Below, in pieces: positions 48,601 through 62,300 of a stretch of 64,000 nt of DNA (its first letter is position 1; every line of letters starts with the position of its first letter). The stretch covers positions 310,663,236 to 310,727,235 of the forward strand of contig OY282560.1 in the NCBI GenBank assembly GCA_958295665.1, in the 5' to 3' direction. Source of the DNA: Tipula vernalis (taxonomy: Eukaryota > Arthropoda > Insecta > Diptera > Tipulidae). Under the pieces are notes generated by a model. The model made no database searches. It saw only the letters and a list, made by a program, of their open reading frames with translations, and had not been told where the DNA came from. The position numbers and the translations under genes were made by a program.

Positions 48601-51600
48601 ATTCCGATGATTGATACCTCTATCAATAGGCGTTGAGCCCTGTAATTATCGTGCCAACGGACATTTGGATCGTTCGAATATTTCTACACATTTTGGAGAA
48701 AATTCAAATTTATTGAAAATAACCTAAACTATAGACCAAAAAGTCAGAGCTCCAAAGAGCGAACTCCGGCAATTGTGCTCCGATTCCGATGATTGATACC
48801 TCAATCAATAAGCGTTGAGCCCTGTAATTATCGTGCCAACGGACATTTGGATCGTTCGAATATTTCTACACATTTTGGAGAAAATTCAAATTTATTGAAA
48901 ATCACCTGAACTATAGACCAAAAAGTCAGAGGTCCAAAGAGCGAACTCCGGCAATTGTGCTCCGATTCCGATGATTGATACTTCTATCAATAGGCGTTGA
49001 GCCCTGTAATTATCGTGCCAATGGACATTTGGATCGTTCGAATATTTCTACACATTTTGAAGAAAATTCAAATTTATTGAAAATCACCTGAACTATAGAC
49101 CAAAAAGTCAGAGCTCCAAAGAGCGAACTCCGGCAATTGTGCTCCGATTCCGATGATTGATACCTCTATCAATAGGCGTTGAGCCCTGTAATTATCGTGC
49201 CAACGGACATTTGGATCGTTCGAATATTTCTACACATTTTGGAGAAAATTCAAATTTATTGAAAATCACCTGAACTATAGACCAAAAAGTCAGAGCTCCA
49301 AAGAGCGAACTCCGGCAATTGTGCTCCGATTCCGATGATTGATACCTCTATCAATAAGCGTTGATCCCTGTAATTATCGTGCCAACGGACATTTGGGTCG
49401 TTCGAATATTTCTACACATTTTGGAGAAAATTCAAATTTATTGAAAATCACCTGAACTATAGACCAAAAAGTCAGAGCTCCAAAGAGCGAACTCCGGCAA
49501 TTGTGCTCCGATTCCGATGATTGATATCTCTATCAATAGGCGTTGAGCCCTGTAATTATCGTGCCAACGGACATTTGGAGCGTTCGAATATTTCTACACA
49601 TTTTGGAGAAAATTCAAATTTATTGAAAATCACCTGAAATATAGACCAAAAAGTCAGAGGTCCAAAGAGCGAACTCCGGCAATTGTGCTCCGATTCCGAT
49701 GATTGATACTTCTATCAATAGGCGTTGAGCCCTGTAATTATCGTGCCAACGGACATTTGGGTCGTTCGAATATTTCTACACATTTTGGAGAAAATTCAAA
49801 TTTATTGAAAATCACCTGAACTATAGACCAAAAAGTCAGAGCTCCAAAGAGCGAACTCCGGCAATTGTGCTCCGATTCCGATGATTGATACCTCTATCAA
49901 TAGGCGTTGAGCCCTGTAATTATCGTGCCAACGGACATTTGGATCGTTCGAATATTTCTACACATTTTGGAGAAAATTCAAATTTATTGAAAATCACCTG
50001 AACTATAGACCAAAAAGTCAGAGCTCCAAAGAGCGAACTCCGGCAATTGTGCTCCGATTCCGATGATTGATACCTCTATCAATAAGCGTTGATCCCTGTA
50101 ATTATCGTGCCAACGGACATTTGGATCGTTCGAATATTTCTACACATTTTGGAGAAAATTCAAATTTATTGAAAATCACCTGAACTATAGACCAAAAAGT
50201 CAGAGCTCCAAAGAGCGAACTCCGGCAATTGTGCTCCGATTCCGATGATTGATACCTCTATCAATAGGCGTTGAGCCCTGTAATTGTCGTGCCAACGGAC
50301 ATTTGGATCGTTCGAATATTTCTACACATTTTGGAGAAAATTCAAATTTATTGAAAATCACCTGAACTATAGACCAAAAAGTCAGAGCTCCAAAGAGCGA
50401 ACTCCGGCAATTGTGCTCCGATTCCGATGATTGATACTTCTATCAATAGGCGTTGAGCCCTGTAATTATCGTGCCAACGGACATTTGGATCGTTCAAATA
50501 TTTCTTCACATTTTGGAGAAAATTCAAATTTATTGAAAATCACCTGAACTATAGACCAAAAAGTCAGAGCTCCAAAGAGCGAACTCCGGCAATTGTGCTC
50601 CGATTCCGATGATTGATACTTCTATCAATAGGCGTTGAGCCCTGTAATTATCGTGCCAATGGATATTTGGATCGTTCGAATATTTCTTCACATTTTAGAG
50701 AAAATTCAAATTTATTGAAAATCACCTGAACTATAGACCAAAAAGTCAGAGCTCCAAAGAGCGAACTCCGGCAATTGTGCTCCGATTCCGATGATTGATA
50801 CTTCTATCAATAGGCGTTGAGCCCTGTAATTATCGTGCCAACGGACATTTGGATCGTTCGAATATTTCTACACATTTTGGAGAAAATTCAAATTTATTGA
50901 AAATCACCTGAACTATAGACCAAAAAGTCAGAGGTCCAAAGAGCGAACTCCGGCAATTGTGCTCCGATTCCGATGATTGATACCTCTATCAATAGGCATT
51001 GAGCCCTGTAATTATCGTGCCAACGGACATTTGGATCGTTCGAATATTTCTACACATTTTGGAGAAAATTCAAATTTATTGAAAATCACCTGAACTATAG
51101 ACCAAAAAGTCAGAGGTCCAAAGAGCGAACTCCGGCAATTGTGCTCCGATTCCGATGATTGATACCTCTATAAATAGGCGTTGAGCCCTGTAATTATCGT
51201 GCCAACGGACATTTGGATCGTTCGAATATTTCTACACATTTTGGAGAAAATTCAAATTTATTGAAAATCACCTGAAATATAGACCAAAAAGTCAGAGGTC
51301 CAAAGAGCGAACTCCGGCAATTGTGCTCCGATTCCGATGATTGATACCTCTATCAATAGGCGTTGAGCCCTGTAATTATCGTGCCAACGGACATTTGGAT
51401 CGTTCGAATATTTCTACACATTTTGGAGAAAATTCAAATTTATTGAAAATCACCTGAACTATAGACCAAAAAGTCAGAGCTCCAAAGAGCGAACTCCGGC
51501 AATTGTGCTCCGATTCCGATGATTGATACCTCTATCAATAGGCGTTGAGCCCTGTAATTATCGTGCCAACGGACATTTGGATCGTTCGAATATTTCTACA

Positions 51601-52700
51601 CATTTTGGAGAAAATTCAAATTTATTGAAAATCACCTGAACTATAGACCAAAAAGTCAGAGCTCCAAAGAGCGAACTCCGGCAATTGTGCTCCGATTCCG
51701 ATGATTGATACTTCTATCAATAGGCGTTGAGCCCTGTAATTATCGTGCCAACGGACATTTGAGCAAATTCAAATTTATTGAAAATCACCTGAACTATAGA
51801 CCAAAAAGTCAGAGGTCCAAAGAGCGAACTCCGGCAATTGTGCTCCGATTCCGATGATTGATACCTCTATAAATAGGCGTTGAGCCCTGTAATTATCGTG
51901 CCAACGGACATTTGGATCGTTCGAATATTTCTACACATTTTGGAGAAAGTTCAAATTTATTGAAAATCACCTGAAATATAGACCAAAAAGTCAGAGGTCC
52001 AAAGAGCGAACTCCGGCAATTGTGCTCCGATTCCGATGATTGATACCTCTATCAATAGGCGTTGAGCCCTGTAATTATCGTGCCAACGGACATTTGGATC
52101 GTTCGAATATTTCTACACATTTTGGAGAAAATTCAAATTTATTGAAAATCACCTGAACTATAGACCAAAAAGTCAGAGGTCTAAAGAGCGAACTCCGGCA
52201 ATTGTGCTCCGATTCCGATGATTGATACATCTATCAATAGGCGTTGAGCCCTGTAATTATCGTGCCAACGGACATTTGGATCGTTCGAGTATTTCTACAC
52301 ATTTTGGAGAAAATTCAAATTTATTGAAAATCACCTGAACTATAGACCAAAAAGTCAGAGCTCCAAAGAGCGAACTCCGGCAATTGTGCTCCGATTCCGA
52401 TGATTGATACCTCTATCAATAAGCGTTGATCCCTGTAATTATCGTGCCAACGGACATTTGGGTCGTTCGAATATTTCTACACATTTTGGAGAAAATTCAA
52501 ATTTATTGAAAATCACCTGAACTATAGACCAAAAAGTCAGAGCTCCAAAGAGCGAACTCCGGCAATTGTGCTCCGATTCCGATGATTGATACCTCTATCA
52601 ATAGGCGTTGAGCCCTGTAATTATCGTGCCAACGGACATTTGGATCGTTCGAATATTTCTACACATTTTGGAGAAAATTCAAATTTATTGAAAATCACCT
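45635..52700. repeat. large intra-satellite duplication, copy 2
   Basis: Partner of 35455-43090. The offset falls from 10180 at the left to 9637 after the three-monomer gap near 46515, then to 9609 after a further private deletion at 46950 (gacatttgggagaaaattc). These indels show the two copies are real, independently evolving sequences. Divergence resumes near 52700, where copy 1 has gaactatag and copy 2 gaaatatag. Confidence 0.85.
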
Positions 52701-53199
52701 GAAATATAGACCAAAAAGTCAGAGGCCCAAAGAGCGAACTCCGGCAATTGTGCTCCGATTCCGATGATTGATACCTCTATCAATAGGCGTTGAGCCCTGT
52801 AATTATCGTGCCAACGGACATTTGGATCGTTCGAATATTTCTACACATTTTGGAGAAAATTCAAATTTATTGAAAATCACCTGAACTATAGACCAAAAAG
52901 TCAGAGGTCCAAAGAGCGAACTCCGGCAATTGTGCTCTGATTCCGATGATTGATACCTCTATCAATAGGCGTTGAGCCCTGTAATTATCGTGCCAACGGA
53001 CATTTGGATCGTTCGAATATTTCTACACATTTTGGAGAAAATTCAAATTTATTGAAAATCACCTGAACTATAGACCAAAAAGTCAGAGCTCCAAAGAGCG
53101 AACTCCGGCAATTGTGCTCCGATTCCGATGATTGATACTTCTATCAATAGGCGTTGAGCCCTGTAATTATCGTGCCAACGGACATTTGGATCGTTTGAA

Positions 53200-56100
53200 T
53201 ATTTCTTCACATTTTGGAGAAAATTCAAATTTATTGAAAATCACCTGAACTATAGACCAAAAAGTCAGAGGTCCAAAGAGCGAACTCCGGCAATTGTGCT
53301 CCGATTCCGATGATTGATACCTCTATCAATAGGCATTGAGCCCTGTAATTATCGTGCCAACGGACATTTGGATCGTTCGAATATTTCTACACATTTTGGA
53401 GAAAATTCAAATTTATTGAAAATCACCTGAACTATAGACCAAAAAGTCAGAGGTCCAAAGAGCGAACTCCGGCAATTGTGCTCCGATTCCGATGATTGAT
53501 ACCTCTATAAATAGGCGTTGAGCCCTGTAATTATCGTGCCAACGGACATTTGGATCGTTCGAATATTTCTACACATTTTGGAGAAAATTCAAATTTATTG
53601 AAAATCACCTGAAATATAGACCAAAAAGTCAGAGGTCCAAAGAGCGAACTCCGGCAATTGTGCTCCGATTCCGATGATTGATACCTCTATCAATAGGCGT
53701 TGAGCCCTGTAATTATCGTGCCAACGGACATTTGAATCGTTCGAATATTTCTACACATTTTGGAGAAAATTCAAATTTATTGAAAATCACCTGAACTATA
53801 GACCAAAAAGTCAGAGCTCCAAAGAGCGAACTCCGGCAATTGTGCTCCGATTCCGATGATTGATACCTCTATCAATAGGCGTTGAGCCCTGTAATTATCG
53901 TGCCAACGGACATTTGGATCGTTCGAATATTTCTACACATTTTGGAGAAAATTCAAATTTATTGAAAATCACCTGAACTATAGACCAAAAAGTCAGAGCT
54001 CCAAAGAGCGAACTCCGGCAATTGTGCTCCGATTCCGATGATTGATACCTCTATCAATAGGCGTTGAGCCCTGTAATTATCGTGCCAACGGACATTTGGA
54101 TCGTTCGAATATTTCTACACATTTTGGAGAAAATTCAAATTTATTGAAAATCACCTGAAATATAGACCAAAAAGTCAGAGGTCCAAAGAGCGAACTCCGG
54201 CAATTGTGCTCCGATTCCGATGATTGATACCTCTATCAATAGGCGTTGAGCCCTGTAATTATCGTGCCAACGGACATTTGGATCGTTCGAATATTTCTAC
54301 ACATTTTGGAGAAAATTCAAATTTATTGAAAATCACCTGAACTATAGACCAAAAAGTCAGAGGTCCAAAGAGCGAACTCCGGCAATTGTGCTCTGATTCC
54401 GATGATTGATACCTCTATCAATAGGCGTTGAGCCCTGTAATTATCGTGCCAACGGACATTTGGATCGTTCGAATATTTCTACACATTTTGGAGAAAATTC
54501 AAATTTATTGAAAATCACCTGAACTATAGACCAAAAAGTCAGAGCTCCAAAGAGCGAACTCCGGCAATTGTGCTCCGATTCCGATGATTGATACTTCTAT
54601 CAATAGGCGTTGAGCCCTGTAATTATCGTGCCAACGGACATTTGGATCGTTTGAATATTTCTTCACATTTTGGAGAAAATTCAAATTTATTGAAAATCAC
54701 CTGAACTATAGACCAAAAAGTCAGAGGTCCAAAGAGCGAACTCCGGCAATTGTGCTCCGATTCCGATGATTGATACCTCTATAAATAGGCGTTGAGCCCT
54801 GTAATTATCGTGCCAACGGACATTTGGATCGTTCGAATATTTCTACACATTTTGGAGAAAATTCAAATTTATTGAAAATCACCTGAACTATAGACCAAAA
54901 AGTCAGAGGTCCAAAGAGCGAACTCCGGCAATTGTGCTCTGATTCCGATGATTGATACCTCTATCAATAGGCGTTGAGCCCTGTAATTATCGTGTCAACG
55001 GACATTTGGATCGTTCGAATATTTCTACACATTTTGGAGAAAATTCAAATTTATTGAAAATCACCTAAACTATAGACCAAAAAGTCAGAGCTCCAAAGAG
55101 CGAACTCCGGCAATTGTGCTCCGATTCCGATGATTGATACCTCTATCAATAGGCGTTGAGCCCTGTAATTATCGTGCCAACGGACATTTGGATCGTTCGA
55201 ATATTTCTACACATTTTGGAGAAAATTCAAATTTATTGAAAATCACCTGAACTATAGACCAAAAAGTCAGAGCTCCAAAGAGCGAACTCCGGCAATTGTG
55301 CTCCGATTCCGATGATTGATACCTCTATCAATAGGCGTTGAGCCCTGTAATTATCGTGCCAACGGACATTTGGATCGTTCGAATATTTCTACACATTTTG
55401 GAGAAAATTCAAATTTATTGAAAATCACCTGAAATATAGACCAAAAAGTCAGAGGTCCAAAGAGCGAACTCCGGCAATTGTGCTCCGATTCCGATGATTG
55501 ATACCTCTATCAATAGTCGTTGAGCCCTGTAATTATCGTGCCAACGGACATTTGGATCGTTCGAATATTTCTACACATTTTGGAGAAAATTCAAATTTAT
55601 TGAAAATCACCTGAACTATAGACCAAAAAGTCAGAGGTCCAAAGAGCGAACTCCGGCAATTGTGCTCTGATTCCGATGATTGATACCTCTATCAATAGGC
55701 GTTGAGCCCTGTAATTATCGTGCCAACGGACATTTGGATCGTTCGAATATTTCTACACATTTTGGAGAAAATTCAAATTTATTGAAAATCACCTGAACTA
55801 TAGACCAAAAAGTCAGAGCTCCAAAGAGCGAACTCCGGCAATTGTGCTCCGATTCCGATGATTGATACTTCTATCAATAGGCGTTGAGCCCTGTAATTAT
55901 CGTGCCAACGGACATTTGGATCGTTTGAATATTTCTTCACATTTTGGAGAAAATTCAAATTTATTGAAAATCACCTGAACTATAGACCAAAAAGTCAGAG
56001 CTCCAAAGAGCGAACTCCGGCAATTGTGCTCCGATTCCGATGATTGATACTTCTATCAATAGGCGTTGAGCCCTGTAATTATCGTGCCAACGGACATTTG

Positions 56101-59100
56101 GATCGTTTGAATATTTCTTCACATTTTGGAGAAAATTCAAATTTATTGAAAATCACCTGAACTATAGACCAAAAAGTCAGAGGTCCAAAGAGCGAACTCC
56201 GGCAATTGTGCTCCGATTCCGATGATTGATACCTCTATCAATAGGCATTGAGCCCTGTAATTATCGTGCCAACGGACATTTGGATCGTTCGAATATTTCT
56301 ACACATTTTGGAGAAAATTCAAATTTATTGCAAATCACCTGAACTATAGACCAAAAAGTCAGAGGTCCAAAGAGCGAACTCCGGCAATTGTGCTCCGATT
56401 CCGATGATTGATACCTCTATAAATAGGCGTTGAGCCCTGTAATTATCGTGCCAACGGACATTTGGATCGTTCGAATATTTCTACACATTTTGGAGAAAAT
56501 TCAAATTTATTGAAAATCACCTGAAATATAGACCAAAAAGTCAGAGGTCCAAAGAGCGAACTCCGGCAATTGTGCTCCGATTCCGATGATTGATACCTCT
56601 ATCAATAGGCGTTGAGCCCTGTAATTATCGTGCCAACGGACATTTGGATCGTTCGAATATTTCTACACATTTTGGAGAAAATTCAAATTTATTGAAAATC
56701 ACCTGAACTATAGACCAAAAAGTCAGAGCTCCAAAGAGCGAACTCCGGCAATTGTGCTCCGATTCCGATGATTGATACCTCTATCAATAGGCGTTGAGCC
56801 CTGTAATTATCGTGCCAACGGACATTTGGATCGTTCGAATATTTCTACACATTTTGGAGAAAATTCAAATTTATTGAAAATCACCTGAAATATAGACCAA
56901 AAAGTCAGAGGTCCAAAGAGCGAACTCCGGAAATTGTGCTCCGATTCCGATGATTGATACCTCTATCAATAGGCGTTGAGCCCTGTAATTATCGTGCCAA
57001 CGGACATTTGGATCGTTCGAATATTTCTACACATTTTGGAGAAAATTCAAATTTATTGAAAATCACCTGAACTATAGACCAAAAAGTCAGAGGTCCAAAG
57101 AGCAAACTCCGGCAATTGTGCTCTGATTCCGATGATTGATACCTCTATCAATAGGCGTTGAGCCCTGTAATTATCGTGCCAACGGACATTTGGATCGTTC
57201 GAATATTTCTACACATTTTGGAGAAAATTCAAATTTATTGAAAATCACCTGAACTATAGACCAAAAAGTCAGAGCTCCAAAGAGCGAACTCCGGCAATTG
57301 TGCTCCGATTCCGATGATTGATACTTCTATCAATAGGCGTTGAGCCCTGTAATTATCGTGCCAACGGACATTTGGATCGTTTAAATATTTCTTCACATTT
57401 TGGAGAAAATTCAAATTTATTGAAAATCACCTGAACTATAGACCAAAAAGTCAGAGGTCCAAAGAGCGAACTCCGGCAATTGTGCTCCGATTCCGATGAT
57501 TGATACCTCTATCAATAGGCATTGAGCCCTGTAATTATCGTGCCAACGGACATTTGGATCGTTCGAATATTTCTACACATTTTGGAGAAAATTCAAATTT
57601 ATTGAAAATCACCTGAACTATAGACCAAAAAGTCAGAGGTCCAAAGAGCGAACTCCGGCAATTGTGCTCCGATTCCGATGATTGATACCTCTATAAATAG
57701 GCGTTGAGCCCTGTAATTATCGTGTTAACGGACATTTGGATCGTTCGAATATTTCTACACATTTTGGAGAAAATTCAAATTTATTGAAAATCACCTGAAC
57801 TATAGACCAAAAAGTCAGAGGTCCAAAGAGCGAACTCCGGCAATTGTGCTCTGATTCCGATGATTGATACCTCTATCAATAGGCGTTGAGCCCTGTAATT
57901 ATCGTGCCAACGGACATTTGGATCGTTCGAATATTTCTACACATTTTGGAGAAAATTCAAATTTATTGAAAATCAGCTGAACTATAGACCAAAAAGTCAG
58001 AGCTCCAAAGAGCGAACTCCGGCAATTGTGCTCCGATTCCGATGATTGATACCTCTATCAATAGGCGTTGAGCCCTGTAATTATCGTGCCAACGGACATT
58101 TGGATCGTTCGAATATTTCTACACATTTTGGAGAAAATTCAAATTTATTGAAAATCACCTGAACTATAGACCAAAAAGTCAGAGCTCCAAAGAGCGAACT
58201 CCGGCAATTGTGCTCCGATTCCGATGATTGATACCTCTATCAATAGGCGTTGAGCCCTGTAATTATCGTGCCAACGGACATTTGGATCGTTCGAATATTT
58301 CTACACATTTTGGAGAAAATTCAAATTTATTGAAAATCACCTGAAATATAGACCAAAAAGTCAGAGGTCCAAAGAGCGAACTCCGGCAATTGTGCTCCGA
58401 TTCCGATGATTGATACCTCTATCAATAGGCGTTGAGCCCTGTAATTATCGTGCCAACGGACATTTGGATCGTTCGAATATTTCTACACATTTTGGAGAAA
58501 ATTCAAATTTATTGAAAATCACCTGAACTATAGACCAAAAAGTCAAAGGTCCAAAGAGCGAACTCCGGCAATTGTGCTCTGATTCCGATGATTGATACCT
58601 CTATCAATAGGCGTTGAGCCCTGTAATTATCGTGCCAACGGACATTTGGATCGTTCGAATATTTCTACACATTTTGGAGAAAATTCAAATTTATTGAAAA
58701 TCACCTGAACTATAGACCAAAAAGTCAGAGCTCCAAAGAGCGAACTCCGGCAATTGTGCTCCGATTCCGATGATTGATACTTCTATCAATAGGCGTTGAG
58801 CCCTGTAATTATCGTGCCAACGGACATTTGGATCGTTTGAATATTTCTTCACATTTTGGAGAAAATTCAAATTTATTGAAAATCACCTGAACTATAGACC
58901 AAAAAGTCAGAGCTCCAAAGAGCGAACTCCGGCAATTGTGCTCCGATTCCGATGATTGATACTTCTATCAATAGGCGTTGAGCCCTGTAATTATCGTGCC
59001 AACGGACATTTGGATCGTTTGAATATTTCTTCACATTTTGGAGAAAATTCAAATTTATTGAAAATCACCTGAACTATAGACCAAAAAGTCAGAGGTCCAA

Positions 59101-62100
59101 AGAGCGAACTCCGGCAATTGTGCTCCGATTCCGATGATTGATACCTCTATCAATAGGCATTGAGCCCTGTAATTATCGTGCCAACGGACATTTGGATCGT
59201 TCGAATATTTCTACACATTTTGGAGAAAATTCAAATTTATTGAAAATCACCTGAACTATAGACCAAAAAGTCAGAGGTCCAAAGAGCGAACTCCGGCAAT
59301 TGTGCTCCGATTCCGATGATTGATACCTCTATAAATAGGCGTTGAGCCCTGTAATTATCGTGCCAACGGACATTTGGATCGTTCGAATATTTCTACACAT
59401 TTTGGAGAAAATTCAAATTTATTGAAAATCACCTGAAATATAGACCAAAAAGTCAGAGGTCCAAAGAGCGAACTCCGGCAATTGTGCTCCGATTCCGATG
59501 ATTGATACCTCTATCAATAGGCGTTGAGCCCTGTAATTATCGTGCCAACGGACATTTGGATCGTTCGAATATTTCTACACATTTTGGAGAAAATTCAAAT
59601 TTATTGAAAATCACCTGAACTATAGACCAAAAAGTCAGAGCTCCAAAGAGCGAACTCCGGCAATTGTGCTCCGATTCCGATGATTGATACCTCTATCAAT
59701 AGGCGTTGAGCCCTGTAATTATCGTGCCAACGGACATTTGGATCGTTCGAATATTTCTACACATTTTGGAGAAAATTCAAATTTATTGAAAATCACCTGA
59801 ACTATAGACCAAAAAGTCAGAGCTCCAAAGAGCGAACTCCGGCAATTGTGCTCCGATTCCGATGATTGATACCTCTATCAATAGGCGTTGAGCCCTGTAA
59901 TTATCGTGCCAACGGACATTTGGATCGTTCGAATATTTCTACACATTTTGGAGAAAATTCAAATTTATTGAAAATCACCTGAAATATAGACCAAAAAGTC
60001 AGAGGTCCAAAGAGCGAACTCCGGCAATTGTGCTCCGATTCCGATGATTGATACCTCTATCAATAGGCGTTGAGCCCTGTAATTATCGTGCCAACGGACA
60101 TTTGGATCGTTCGAATATTTCTACACATTTTGGAGAAAATTCAAATTTATTGAAAATCACCTGAACTATAGACCAAAAAGTCAGAGGTCCAAAGAGCGAA
60201 CTCCGGCAATTGTGCTCTGATTCCGATGATTGATACCTCTATCAATAGGCGTTGAGCCCTGTAATTATCGTGCCAACGGACATTTGGATCGTTCGAATAT
60301 TTCTACACATTTTGGAGAAAATTCAAATTTATTGAAAATCACCTGAACTATAGACCAAAAAGTCAGAGCTCCAAAGAGCGAACTCCGGCAATTGTGCTCC
60401 GATTCCGATGATTGATACTTCTATCAATAGGCGTTGAGCCCTGTAATTATCGTGCCAACGGACATTTGGATCGTTTGAATATTTCTTCACATTTTGGAGA
60501 AAATTCAAATTTATTGAAAATCACCTGAACTATAGACCAAAAAGTCAGAGCTCCAAAGAGCGAACTCCGGCAATTGTGCTCCGATTCCGATGATTGATAC
60601 TTCTATCAATAGGCGTTGAGCCCTGTAATTATCGTGCCAACGGACATTTGGATCGTTTGAATATTTCTTCACATTTTGGAGAAAATTCAAATTTATTGAA
60701 AATCACCTGAACTATAGACCAAAAAGTCAGAGGTCCAAAGAGCGAACTCCGGCAATTGTGCTCCGATTCCGATGATTGATACCTCTATCAATAGGCATTG
60801 AGCCCTGTAATTATCGTGCCAACGGACATTTGGATCGTTCGAATATTTCTACACATTTTGGAGAAAATTCAAATTTATTGAAAATCACCTGAACTATAGA
60901 CCAAAAAGTCAGAGGTCCAAAGAGCGAACTCCGGCAATTGTGCTCCGATTCCGATGATTGATACCTCTATAAATAGGCGTTGAGCCCTGTAATTATCGTG
61001 CCAACGGACATTTGGATCGTTCGAATATTTCTACACATTTTGGAGAAAATTCAAATTTATTGAAAATCACCTGAAATATAGACCAAAAAGTCAGAGGTCC
61101 AAAGAGCGAACTCCGGCAATTGTGCTCCGATTCCGATGATTGATACCTCTATCAATAGGCGTTGAGCCCTGTAATTATCGTGCCAACGGACATTTGGATC
61201 GTTCGAATATTTCTACACATTTTGGAGAAAATTCAAATTTATTGAAAATCACCTGAACTATAGACCAAAAAGTCAGAGCTCCAAAGAGCGAACTCCGGCA
61301 ATTGTGCTCCGATTCCGATGATTGATACCTCTATCAATAGGCGTTGAGCCCTGTAATTATCGTGCCAACGGACATTTGGATCGTTCGAATATTTCTACAC
61401 ATTTTGGAGAAAATTCAAATTTATTGAAAATCACCTGAACTATAGACCAAAAAGTCAGAGCTCCAAAGAGCGAACTCCGGCAATTGTGCTCCGATTCCGA
61501 TGATTGATACCTCTATCAATAGGCGTTGAGCCCTGTAATTATCGTGCCAACGGACATTTGGATCGTTCGAATATTTCTACACATTTTGGAGAAAATTCAA
61601 ATTTATTGAAAATCACCTGAAATATAGACCAAAAAGTCAGAGGTCCAAAGAGCGAACTCCGGCAATTGTGCTCCGATTCCGATGATTGATACCTCTATCA
61701 ATAGGCGTTGAGCCCTGTAATTATCGTGCCAACGGACATTTGGATCGTTCGAATATTTCTACACATTTTGGAGAAAATTCAAATTTATTGAAAATCACCT
61801 GAACTATAGACCAAAAAGTCAGAGGTCCAAAGAGCGAACTCCGGCAATTGTGCTCTGATTCCGATGATTGATACCTCTATCAATAGGCGTTGAGCCCTGT
61901 AATTATCGTGCCAACGGACATTTGGATCGTTCGAATATTTCTACACATTTTGGAGAAAATTCAAATTTATTGAAAATCACCTGAACTATAGACCAAAAAG
62001 TCAGAGCTCCAAAGAGCGAACTCCGGCAATTGTGCTCCGATTCCGATGATTGATACTTCTATCAATAGGCGTTGAGCCCTGTAATTATCGTGCCAACGGA

Positions 62101-62300
62101 CATTTGGATCGTTCGAATATTTCTACACATTTTGGAGAAAATTCAAATTTATTGAAAATCACCTGAACTATAGACCAAAAAGTCAGAGGTCCAAAGAGCG
62201 AACTCCGGCAATTGTGCTCCGATTCCGATGATTGATACCTCTATCAATAGGCATTGAGCCCTGTAATTATCGTGCCAACGGACATTTGGATCGTTCGAAT
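53200..62300. repeat. 8/9-monomer higher-order repeat domain
   Basis: The marker aggcattgag occurs at 53331, 56243, 57517, 59155, 60793 and 62249, spacings of 2912, 1274, 1638, 1638 and 1456 (16, 7, 9, 9 and 8 monomers). Between markers the same ordered variants recur: ctataaatag, gaaatatagacc, gctctgattcc, one or two monomers with tacttcta plus tttgaatatttcttc, then the marker again. The unit varies mainly by loss or gain of one or two monomers. Confidence 0.85.
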
